Assembly (NCBI GenBank): GCA_016190585.1
Contig: JACPQH010000068.1
Coordinates: 1 to 11,382 of the forward strand
Direction: 5' to 3'
Source: Chloroflexota bacterium
GTDB taxonomy: Bacteria; Chloroflexota; Dehalococcoidia; Dehalococcoidales; RBG-16-60-22
DNA length: 11,382 bases
The translations under genes and the position numbers were made by a program. The notes under the pieces are model-generated. The model saw only the letters and a list, made by a program, of their open reading frames with translations, did not search any database and was not told the DNA's origin. Position 1 is the first letter of the stretch, and each line of letters opens with the position of its first letter. Shown here piece after piece: positions 4,738 to 11,228 of the stretch.

Positions 4738-7424
4738 TATTCCATCTCCCCCCAGCTCGCGCATTGTTTTATCTCCACCCTGACCGGTACGCTGAGCGTG
4801 ACGGCCGCGGACATGACGCGGGGCACGAGCTCACGCATGGCATCGGCCTCGTCAAGCGGCACTTCGAAGAGCAGCTCGTCATGCACCTGGAGCAGCATCT
4901 TGCTCTTGAGAGAAAGACGGTCCATCTGCCGGCAGAGGTCGATCATGGCTACCTTTATGATATCGGCGGAAGTGCCCTGGACCGGCATGTTGATGGCCAT
5001 GCGCTCGGCCGCCTCCCGGACGACGCGGTTGGGCGAGTTGATATCCGGGATGTAGCGGCGCCGGCCGAGCAGGGTCTCGACATAGCCGTCCCGGCGCGCC
5101 TTCTGCCGGGTTGTCTCCAGGAAATCCCGGACGCCGGAGTGTTTCTCGAAATAGGCGTGAATGAACTGCGCCGCCTCTTCCCGGGATAGCTCGGTGGCCT
5201 GCTGGAGGCCGTAGCCGCTCATGCCGTAAATGACGCCGAAATTCACCGTTTTGGCCAGTCGCCGCATGTCCGCCGTTACGGCCGCGGGCGGGACGTTGAA
5301 CAGCCGGGCGGCGGTGGCGGCGTGGATATCCTCGTCGCTCTGGAAGGACTCCAGCAGGGTCGGGTCCTGGGAAAGGTGCGCCAGCACACGGAGGTCTATC
5401 TGGGAGTAGTCACCGGCCAGCAGGCAGGCGCCGGGCGGCGCGATGAACGCCCGCCTTATCTCCCGCCCCAGCTCCCCCCGTACCGGTATGTTCTGCAGAT
5501 TGGGTTCGCTCGAGGAGAGCCGCCCGGTGGCGGTCCGCGTCTGGTTAAAGCTGGTGTGCACCCGGCCGGTCCGCTCGTTCACCAGGCCGGGCAGGGCGTC
5601 GATGTAGGTCGATTTGAGCTTGGCGAGCTGCCGGTACTCTAAAATGAGGTTGATGATGGGATGGGCGCCCCGCAGCTCCTCCAGCACCGCCGCTTCCGTG
5701 GAAAGCCGGCCCCGGCCCCTGCCTTCCAGCGCCAGCCCGAGCTCGTTGAAGAGCACGTTTCCGAGCTGCTGCGGCGAGTTGATATTGAACTGGTGGCCGG
5801 CGTTATTATATATCTGGACCTCGAGCTCGACGAGCTGCTTGCCCAGCCGGCGGGACATCTCGCCCAGGAGCCTGGCGTCGATAAGGACGCCGTTGCGCTC
5901 CATATTCACCAGCGTCGCCACCAGCGGCATCTCCACCCCGGTAAAGAGCCGCCGCAGCCCCTCCCTGTCAAGCTCGTCACTGAGGAGCCTGGCCAGCCTG
6001 AGCACCACATCGGCCTCGGCGCCGGCCTCTTTCACCGCCCGGGCCAGGTCCGGGAAAGCCAGGGCTAGCTGCTTCTGGCGCGCCGGCTCCTCCCTCCTGA
6101 GCTCGAGGCCGAGGCGGCTGAATGTGATATCCTTGAGCTCGAGGGCCTTCTCCCCCAGAAGGTGGGCCGCGATAGAGACATCGAAATCGAAGTTCCGGGG
6201 GGATATGCCGGTGTTAAGCAGGACGATACTGACGTACTTGGTGTTATGGGCGCACCGGGTTGTCGTATCAAGTTCGAAAAGCTTCTTCAGCCGTTCCATC
6301 GCCTCGCGCGGCGGCTGAGCGCCGTCGGCAAGCGGCAGGTAGTAAGCCTTGCCCTCTTCGGCAGAGACGGCCAGGCCTTCGAGACGGGCGCTCATGGCGC
6401 TGGCGCTCGTGCCCCGGACGGCCACGGCCTGAAACCCGGCGCCGGTAAGCCCCGGCGGTGTCTCTTCATCTCCGCCGGGTACCAGGCGGTAATCTCCTTC
6501 CACCAGCCGTGGTTCGAGGGCGGGACGTGGCGCTTCTTCCGCACCGTCAGCGGTTCCCGGCACGCGGGATATCAGGCTGAAAAATTCGAGCTCGCGGAAA
6601 AGCTCGCCCACCCGCTTCCGGTCGTAGCGCGCCTGGCAGTCCTCGAGCACCAGCTTCACCGGCGCTTCGCAGTCGATGGTCGCCAGCTCCTTGCTCTGTC
6701 GTGCGATGCCCTCGTTCTCCCGGAGCAGCGCCTGGAGTTTGGGCGGTGTAACCTCGTCCAGGCTCTCGTAAATCTTTTCCAGGCTGCCGAACTCGTGGAT
6801 AAGCCTGACCGCCGTCTTGTCGCCGATGCCCCTCACCCCCGGTATGTTGTCCGAGGGGTCGCCGACCAGCGCCTTGAGGTCGGTGATATGCTCCGGCGCG
6901 ACGCCGTACTTGGCCTTTACCGCCGCGGCGTCGAACAGCACGGTATCGCTGAAGGCCCGGCCGGCCTTGGGGTAGAGAACGCGCGCGCGGTCGGAGACGA
7001 GCTGCATGGTGTCGGCGTCGCCGGTGACGATGACGGTGTCGATGCCCTGGTCGCTGGCCTGGCAGCTCAGCGCGCCCAGGACGTCATCGGCTTCGTAGCC
7101 GTCAAGCTCGAAGATGGGTATGCCGAAGGCCTCGACTACCTGCCGCACCCGTCCGATCTGGTTTACCAGTTCATCCGGTGTGGCCGGCCGCTGCGCCTTG
7201 TACTCGTGGTAGAGCGCGTGCCGGAAGGTAGGTCCCTTCTTGTCGAAGGCGATGGCGCAGTTGGACGGCTTGAGCTCGTTCAGCACCTTGAGCAGCATTG
7301 AGGCGAAGCCGTAGACGGCGCCAACCGTTTCCCCGGTCTTGCGCAGGGTGAACGGCGGCAGGGCGTGGAAGGCCCGGTGGATGATGGCATTCCCGTCGAA
7401 CAGGACGAGCAAACGTTTCGGCAT
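4737..7424 (-). CDS. polA: DNA polymerase I
   Basis: Fills gaps in repair and replaces Okazaki RNA primers. It has 895 residues in three parts. Residues 1 to about 290 are the 5'-nuclease domain (VLFDGNAIIHRAFH, YEADDVLGAL, VTGDADTMQLV, and the H3TH segment GDPSDNIPGVRGIG). Residues about 320-490 are a degenerate 3'-5' exonuclease domain. The rest is a family A polymerase with motif A DYSQIDLR (catalytic Asp672), motif B with Lys725, Phe729 and Tyr733, and motif C VHDE (847-850). In the exonuclease domain the metal-binding residues are gone by eye alignment to E. coli: D355/E357 become V336/G338, D424 becomes V398 and D501 becomes E470. No proofreading is expected, as in Taq. Motif A has Asp677 where E. 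coli has the dNTP-selecting Glu710. An extended -10 abuts the ATG. The stop overlaps mutM. Confidence 0.98.
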   Translation of the reverse strand: MPKRLLVLFDGNAIIHRAFHALPPFTLRKTGETVGAVYGFASMLLKVLNELKPSNCAIAFDKKGPTFRHALYHEYKAQRPATPDELVNQIGRVRQVVEAFGIPIFELDGYEADDVLGALSCQASDQGIDTVIVTGDADTMQLVSDRARVLYPKAGRAFSDTVLFDAAAVKAKYGVAPEHITDLKALVGDPSDNIPGVRGIGDKTAVRLIHEFGSLEKIYESLDEVTPPKLQALLRENEGIARQSKELATIDCEAPVKLVLEDCQARYDRKRVGELFRELEFFSLISRVPGTADGAEEAPRPALEPRLVEGDYRLVPGGDEETPPGLTGAGFQAVAVRGTSASAMSARLEGLAVSAEEGKAYYLPLADGAQPPREAMERLKKLFELDTTTRCAHNTKYVSIVLLNTGISPRNFDFDVSIAAHLLGEKALELKDITFSRLGLELRREEPARQKQLALAFPDLARAVKEAGAEADVVLRLARLLSDELDREGLRRLFTGVEMPLVATLVNMERNGVLIDARLLGEMSRRLGKQLVELEVQIYNNAGHQFNINSPQQLGNVLFNELGLALEGRGRGRLSTEAAVLEELRGAHPIINLILEYRQLAKLKSTYIDALPGLVNERTGRVHTSFNQTRTATGRLSSSEPNLQNIPVRGELGREIRRAFIAPPGACLLAGDYSQIDLRVLAHLSQDPTLLESFQSDEDIHAATAARLFNVPPAAVTADMRRLAKTVNFGVIYGMSGYGLQQATELSREEAAQFIHAYFEKHSGVRDFLETTRQKARRDGYVETLLGRRRYIPDINSPNRVVREAAERMAINMPVQGTSADIIKVAMIDLCRQMDRLSLKSKMLLQVHDELLFEVPLDEADAMRELVPRVMSAAVTLSVPVRVEIKQCASWGEME
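4746..4749 (-). promoter_or_regulatory. Ribosome binding site deciding the mutM start
   Basis: On the minus strand a G-rich run ending in GGAG sits inside the last codons of polA, with 8 bases between it and the ATG at 4737. It supports the Pro2-Glu3 start and re-initiation after the polA stop. Confidence 0.7.
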
Positions 7425-7431
7425 CTAAACG

Positions 7432-7440
7432 ATTATAGCA
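7432..7440 (-). promoter_or_regulatory. Extended -10 promoter of polA, predicted leaderless
   Basis: On the minus strand TGCTATAAT occupies 7440-7432, a perfect -10 hexamer with the TGn extension. Only 7 bases separate it from the polA ATG (7424), so transcription should begin at or beside the start codon. There is no Shine-Dalgarno sequence in those bases. The -35 region is weak (TTAATA-like), as extended -10 promoters allow. Confidence 0.6.
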
Positions 7441-7478
7441 GAGAGGTTTGTATTAAGCCCGTTCATCCCGCTTCCCCC

Positions 7479-8144
7479 TCAGAACCCGAGCCAGGTCGAC
7501 ATGTTCTCCAGCTTCTCGCGGGGGGTGGCCAGCCGGTTCGCCGGGTAGTCCGGGTCCGGGTAGCCCAGGGCGACGCCGATGACGACCCTTTTCGACTCCG
7601 GTATCCCGGTGTGCTTGCGGATGACGTCGATGTACGTCACGCCGGCGTCCTCGATGCATGTCCCCAGGCCGGAGGCCAGGGCCGCCAGGCAGATTGTCTG
7701 GGTGACGCAGCCGAGGTCGAACTGTGAGCGTAACCTGTCCAGCGACGAGTCGCACGCCATGATTAAGGCGACCGGGGCATCGAAGAACCGCAGGCCCCTC
7801 TCCTGCCACCGGTAGCGCCCCTCCATGTCCTCCCGGGCGATGCCTAAAAGCCCGAAAAGCTGTTTGGCGAGCTCTCGCTGCCGCTCCCGGAACCGGCCGG
7901 TGTAGCGTTCCGTCGAGATATCCGGGTTTATCCTGCCTTCGAGGTACAGGCTTTCCACGTTCTCCTGCCGGATGTTGTCCAGGGGCTCGCCGGCGACGAC
8001 CGTTATCTCCCAGGGCTGGGTATTGCGGGAGGAAGGCGACCGGCCGGCGGCCCGGAGGACCGCGGCAATAACCTCTTTGGGCACGGGATCGGGCCTGAAG
8101 CCCCGCACGCTCTTGCGCTCCCGGATGGCCTCGAGGATATCCAC
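7479..8144 (-). CDS. Nitroreductase family protein (FMN-dependent oxidoreductase), second of a tandem pair
   Basis: A 221-residue member of the nitroreductase superfamily, whose enzymes use FMN and NAD(P)H to reduce nitro compounds, quinones or flavins. The FMN-binding beginning RERKSVRGF (8-16) and SPSSRNTQPW (36-45) are present, as is the C-terminal IGVALGYPDPDYPANR. The natural substrate cannot be told. It is about half identical by eye to the gene immediately upstream, with the same length and the same insert between FMN motifs (GRFRERQRELAKQLFGLLGI), so the two arose by duplication. The start is GTG at 8144, only 3 bases after the upstream stop, with GGAG 11 bases before it. The gene ends 54 bases before the polA start and is the last gene of a three-gene minus-strand operon. 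Confidence 0.88.
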   Translation of the reverse strand: MDILEAIRERKSVRGFRPDPVPKEVIAAVLRAAGRSPSSRNTQPWEITVVAGEPLDNIRQENVESLYLEGRINPDISTERYTGRFRERQRELAKQLFGLLGIAREDMEGRYRWQERGLRFFDAPVALIMACDSSLDRLRSQFDLGCVTQTICLAALASGLGTCIEDAGVTYIDVIRKHTGIPESKRVVIGVALGYPDPDYPANRLATPREKLENMSTWLGF

Positions 8145-8147
8145 CCT

Positions 8148-8825
8148 TTAGCCGGCTCCGTTAAAACCGTGCCAGCTTACGACGTTATCCAGCGCCTCGC
8201 GCCCGATCTGTCCCTGGTTCGCCGGAAAGTCCGGGTCCGGGTAGCCCAGGGCGATGGCGATAACTATTCGCTGGGATTCCGGTATCCCGGTATAATTCCT
8301 GATTACACCGGGGAAGTTGACCGCCTGGACCTCAATACACGTCGCCACGCCGTGCCCCAGGGCGGCCAGGCAGAGCGTCTGCACCACCAGCCCCAGGTCG
8401 AACTGGGAATGAAGGTCATCTACCTCTTTATACGAAGAGACGATGACGGCGGCCGGGGCGTCGAAGAACCGGTAGCCCCGCCTGTCCCATTCGGTCCGCT
8501 TCTCCTTGTCCTCGCGGGTGATGCCCATCAGCTTGAACAGCCGGACGGCGTTCTCCACCTGCCGCTCCCGGAACTTGCCTTCCACGTGGATCATGGGAAT
8601 CTCCGGGTTGGGCGTTTCCCCGGCGGCGACCTTCTCGATGTTGGCCTGGCTAATCCGCCGCATAACCTCGCCGGTAACCACCGTGAACGCCCAGGGCTGC
8701 GAGTTCACGGTTGATGGTGCCCGGCTGGCGGTTTCCAGTATGCTCCTGATTACCTCCTGCGGTACGGGGTCAGGCTTGAACCCCCGCACGCTTTTCCTTG
8801 ACCTGATAGCTTCCAGAACCTCCAT
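8148..8825 (-). CDS. Nitroreductase family protein (FMN-dependent oxidoreductase), first of a tandem pair
   Basis: A 225-residue paralogue of the following gene. It carries RSRKSVRGF (8-16) and APSTVNSQPW (36-45) for FMN phosphate and ring binding, FFDAPAAVIV mid-protein, QFDLGLVVQTLCLAALGHG in the helical dimer region and the C-terminal IALGYPDPDFPAN. Family members are dimeric flavoenzymes; nitro, quinone, enone or dehalogenating activities occur among relatives, so the substrate is open. It begins at ATG 8825, preceded by AGGGGAGGAAT, which directly follows the stop of the histidine phosphatase gene (9-base gap). Co-transcription with that gene and with the second nitroreductase is very likely. 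Confidence 0.88.
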   Translation of the reverse strand: MEVLEAIRSRKSVRGFKPDPVPQEVIRSILETASRAPSTVNSQPWAFTVVTGEVMRRISQANIEKVAAGETPNPEIPMIHVEGKFRERQVENAVRLFKLMGITREDKEKRTEWDRRGYRFFDAPAAVIVSSYKEVDDLHSQFDLGLVVQTLCLAALGHGVATCIEVQAVNFPGVIRNYTGIPESQRIVIAIALGYPDPDFPANQGQIGREALDNVVSWHGFNGAG

Positions 8826-8834
8826 ATTCCTCCC

Positions 8835-9455
8835 CTAAAAATCGGTATCTAAATTTGGTAAAGACTTCAAATGACAGGTATCGTTGTGTCGCTTCAAGAT
8901 GTAGCGGCCTTCCTTGTGCTCAAAAACGCTGATGGCGGCGTTGTCCTGCCGGATATTCCAGAAACGCGAGTTATCCAGGCCCAGCAGGGCGCATATCAAT
9001 ACCTTATTGACCACCCGGTGAGAGACCAGCACCGCCAGCCCGGTGGTTTGTTTCACGATGGCGTTGACCGTCTCCAGCGCCCGCTGCCGGACGTCAGCCA
9101 GGCTTTCGCCGCCGGGCATCCTGACGCTTTCCGGGTGCTCGAGCCACTCCCGGTAGAGCTTGGTGTCCCTCAGTTCCTCAAGGGAACGCCCCTGCCACGC
9201 CCCGTAATCGAAATCAATGAGTCCGGGCGCTGTCTTGACCTCGAGCTTGCTCGCCGCGGCGATTGCCGCCGCCGTGCCTATCGCCCGCTTCAGGGGGCTT
9301 GAGTAGACCGCCGTCACCGGCTCGCCCGCCAGGTATCCGGCCAGGAGCCCGGCCTGCCTGACGCCGGTGTCGTCCAAATCTATATCCGCCCTGCCCCGGA
9401 ACATCCCCGCTGCGTTCCACCCGGTCTGACCGTGCCGCACCAGCGCCAGCTCCAT
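8835..9455 (-). CDS. Histidine phosphatase family protein (phosphoglycerate mutase / alpha-ribazole phosphatase-like)
   Basis: A branch-1 histidine phosphatase of 206 residues. The phosphohistidine motif is LVRHGQTGWN with His8; the partner residues are Arg7, Arg57 in SSPLKRA, and His146 in LVSHRVVNKV. The acid position that is Glu in many members appears as Asp81 in IDFDYGAWQG, a conservative change. PGGES (114-118) is the usual substrate-loop motif. The lineage includes cofactor-dependent phosphoglycerate mutase, CobC (alpha-ribazole phosphatase in cobamide synthesis) and broad phosphatases; the short length favours a phosphatase over a glycolytic mutase. I take ATG 9455 as start because homology begins there and AAAGGG lies 10 bases upstream. 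A GTG at 9497 would add 14 unconserved residues. It is the first gene of an operon with two nitroreductases. Confidence 0.88.
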   Translation of the reverse strand: MELALVRHGQTGWNAAGMFRGRADIDLDDTGVRQAGLLAGYLAGEPVTAVYSSPLKRAIGTAAAIAAASKLEVKTAPGLIDFDYGAWQGRSLEELRDTKLYREWLEHPESVRMPGGESLADVRQRALETVNAIVKQTTGLAVLVSHRVVNKVLICALLGLDNSRFWNIRQDNAAISVFEHKEGRYILKRHNDTCHLKSLPNLDTDF

Positions 9456-9511
9456 CAGGTTTGTTCCCTTTCTATCCTGTCCGCCTCGATGCCACACCTC
9501 CCAATTTTATT

Positions 9512-9541
9512 ATTGTATGCTATCCTGCCTGTCCGGTTCAA
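9512..9541 (-). promoter_or_regulatory. Promoter of the phosphatase-nitroreductase operon
   Basis: On the minus strand TTGAAC (9541-9536, 4 of 6 to the -35 consensus) and TACAAT (9517-9512, 5 of 6 to the -10) are 18 bases apart. The predicted transcript starts near 9505, about 50 bases before ATG 9455. It is divergent from the SDR gene. Confidence 0.5.
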
Positions 9542-9566
9542 CGTCAGGCGCGGCCCGGATTACGTG

Positions 9567-9595
9567 TTGCCTTTTCGCCCTGGTTAACCGAAAAT
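9567..9595 (+). promoter_or_regulatory. Weak candidate promoter of the SDR gene
   Basis: TTGCCT (9567-9572) and GAAAAT (9590-9595) are 17 bases apart and each matches consensus at 4 of 6 positions. The predicted start is near 9602, about 25 bases before the ATG, leaving room for the ribosome site at 9613-9618. Confidence 0.3.
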
Positions 9596-9612
9596 AAAGG
9601 ACTCGAATTTTC

Positions 9613-9618
9613 AAGGAG
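9613..9618 (+). promoter_or_regulatory. Strong ribosome binding site of the SDR gene
   Basis: AAGGAG, 8 bases before ATG 9627, is the best Shine-Dalgarno match in the window and fixes this start. Confidence 0.75.
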
Positions 9619-9626
9619 CTCGAAGA

Positions 9627-10511
9627 ATGACTGACCTGCTGAATGGTAGGGTAGCTATCGTAACCGGCTCCGGCCAGGGCATCGGCCGGGCGATTGCCGT
9701 CGCGCTGGCCGCCGAGGGCGCCGCCGTGGTCGCCAATAATCGCTCCCGGGGGACCCCGGGCGGGGATGCGGCGACCACGGCCGGCGAAATAACACGCCGC
9801 GGCGGGCAGGCGGCGGCCTTCTTCGCGGATGTTGCCGATTACGCCGCGGCTCGGGACCTGGTGCGGTTCGCGGTTTCCCGCTTCGGCAAGCTCGACATCC
9901 TGGTGACCTGCGCCGCGACTATCGCCCGGAAATGGATATGGGATATCAAAGAAGAAGACTGGGACCGGTGCGTCGATGTCACGCTGAAGGGAACTTTTAA
10001 CTGCATCAGGCACGCCTGTACCGTGATGAAGGCCGCCGGGTGGGGACGGATTATCAACACCGCCTCGGACGCCTGGCTGGGGACGCTGGGCGGCGCCGAC
10101 TACAGCGCGGCCAAGGGGGGTGTGGTCTCGCTGACCTGGTGCGTGGCGCGCGACCTTGAAAAGTTCGGCGTGACCTGCAACGCCTTCGCACCCGTCGCCC
10201 GGACGCGCATGATTACCAGCGAGGAAGCCGTCGCCTGGAACACGCTGCGTTCGCAAGCCGGCCCTCACGCTCTCGAGGCGCAGCGCAGCATCGGCGTCAC
10301 GCCGCCACCGGAAGCCGTGGCCCCCCTGGTAACGTACCTGTGTACCGATGCCGCCGCGTCCGTCAGCGGGCAGGTATTTAACATAACGGGAGGGCACATC
10401 GCGGTTTATTCCGAGCCGGAAGAGCGAAACCAGCTTGATAAAGATACCGGCTTCTGGACGCTGCCCGAAATCGCCGGGGTCCTGCCGGCCCTTCTCGGGA
10501 GGCTACCTTAG
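9627..10511 (+). CDS. Short-chain dehydrogenase/reductase (SDR) family oxidoreductase
   Basis: An NAD(P)-dependent oxidoreductase of 294 residues with the classical SDR fold plus a C-terminal extension of about 35 residues (YSEPEERNQLDKDTGFWTLP onward). The cofactor motif is TGSGQGIG (13-20), and NNRSR after strand 2 lacks the acidic residue that marks NAD preference, which suggests NADP. Ser147, Tyr159 and Lys163 (YSAAK) form the catalytic core. Two positions differ from the classical pattern. NNAG is replaced by TCAA (94-97). The helix-4 residue that is Asn in the usual tetrad (..vNl.G.f) is Thr119 in VDVTLKGTF. Related SDRs that act on acyl-CoA or hydroxysteroid-like substrates often vary here, so a hydroxyacyl dehydrogenase is possible; the substrate is unknown. 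It is monocistronic, divergent from the phosphatase operon. Confidence 0.92.
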   Translation: MTDLLNGRVAIVTGSGQGIGRAIAVALAAEGAAVVANNRSRGTPGGDAATTAGEITRRGGQAAAFFADVADYAAARDLVRFAVSRFGKLDILVTCAATIARKWIWDIKEEDWDRCVDVTLKGTFNCIRHACTVMKAAGWGRIINTASDAWLGTLGGADYSAAKGGVVSLTWCVARDLEKFGVTCNAFAPVARTRMITSEEAVAWNTLRSQAGPHALEAQRSIGVTPPPEAVAPLVTYLCTDAAASVSGQVFNITGGHIAVYSEPEERNQLDKDTGFWTLPEIAGVLPALLGRLP

Positions 10512-10576
10512 GCAATCACATTCTTCCCCCGAACGTGCCCCCTCCGCAGAATTACATCCCCGTCTGGCTTTTAGGC

Positions 10577-10582
10577 TATAAT
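10577..10582 (+). promoter_or_regulatory. -10 element of the hisH-hisF transcript
   Basis: A perfect TATAAT ends 28 bases before ATG 10611. Transcription should begin near 10589, which excludes the ATG at 10581 (inside the -10) as a start and leaves a leader of about 22 bases. No good -35 is visible (only ACATCC/TTACAT-like sequence). Confidence 0.5.
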
Positions 10583-10610
10583 GGATTATGAAGTCAGGAA
10601 TGTATGCGGC

Positions 10611-11228
10611 ATGCTAGCGATTATTGACTACGGCGCGGGCAACCTCAGGAGCGTGTACAACGCCGTGAGCTGGCTGGGCTGCCGGCCGGAAATCACCAGC
10701 CGCCCTGACACCCTGCTTAACGCCCGGGCGGTAATCCTGCCGGGCGTAGGCGCCGCCGCCGATACCATGCGGAACCTGGAGAAGTCGGAGCTGGTCGAGC
10801 CGGTCCGCCGTCTCATCAGCGAAGGGCGGCCCTTTTTCGGGGTTTGTATCGGGCTTCAGATACTCTTCACCTGCACGGAAGAAGGGGGCTTGACCCGGTG
10901 CCTTGGCGTTATCCCCGGTAAGGTGAAGAGATTGCCCCACGGCCTCAAGGTGCCGCACATGGGCTGGAACCAGGTGAAACAGCGGATGGTCCATCCCCTG
11001 TTCGAGGGTATACCCGACCTGGCCAATTTCTATTTTGTTCACAGTTACTATCCCGGTATCGTGGACGCCGCGCTCGTCGCCGGTGAGACCGAGTACGGCG
11101 TCCGCATACCCTCCGTGATAATCAAAGGCAACCTGGTCGCCACCCAGTTCCACCCGGAGAAGAGCGGCGAGCCCGGCCTGCGCCTGTACGCTAACTTCCT
11201 GAAGATGGCCGGAGCTGATAAATGCTGA
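10611..11228 (+). CDS. hisH: Imidazole glycerol phosphate synthase, glutamine amidotransferase subunit HisH
   Basis: Hydrolyses glutamine and channels ammonia to HisF in the fifth step of histidine synthesis, giving imidazole glycerol phosphate and AICAR. It has 205 residues. [11 protein letters not shown] opens the class I amidotransferase fold, PGVGA (44-48) is the oxyanion strand, Cys79 in FFGVCIGLQ is the nucleophile, PHMGWN (115-120) is the HisF-facing motif, and His181 and Glu183 in QFHPEKSG complete the triad. An upstream in-frame ATG at 10581 would add ten residues but lies within the TATAAT box. ATG 10611, with AGGA 11 bases upstream, gives the standard N-terminus. It overlaps hisF by 7 bases, so the two subunits are co-translated. 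Confidence 0.97.
   Translation: MLAIIDYGAGNLRSVYNAVSWLGCRPEITSRPDTLLNARAVILPGVGAAADTMRNLEKSELVEPVRRLISEGRPFFGVCIGLQILFTCTEEGGLTRCLGVIPGKVKRLPHGLKVPHMGWNQVKQRMVHPLFEGIPDLANFYFVHSYYPGIVDAALVAGETEYGVRIPSVIIKGNLVATQFHPEKSGEPGLRLYANFLKMAGADKC

Noticed and set aside
4738..4764. Longer mutM start giving nine extra residues
   Set aside because: It would place residues before the Pro-Glu catalytic N-terminus, which must be exposed after Met removal.
6162..7301. Open frame of 379 codons on the plus strand, antisense to polA
   Set aside because: It lies wholly within polA, which has all family motifs. It contains no recognisable domain, and long antisense frames are expected in GC-rich coding DNA.
9456..9497. 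Longer GTG start for the histidine phosphatase
   Set aside because: The added 14 residues are not family-like, the GGGAGG run touches the GTG with no spacing, and a better-placed AAAGGG precedes ATG 9455.
9510..10397. Open frame of 295 codons on the minus strand across the SDR gene and its upstream region
   Set aside because: The SDR on the other strand is unmistakable. The antisense product is low-complexity Gly/Arg/Ala-rich, with no known motif.
10581..10610. Longer hisH start at ATG 10581
   Set aside because: It overlaps the TATAAT box and would add ten residues absent from HisH proteins.
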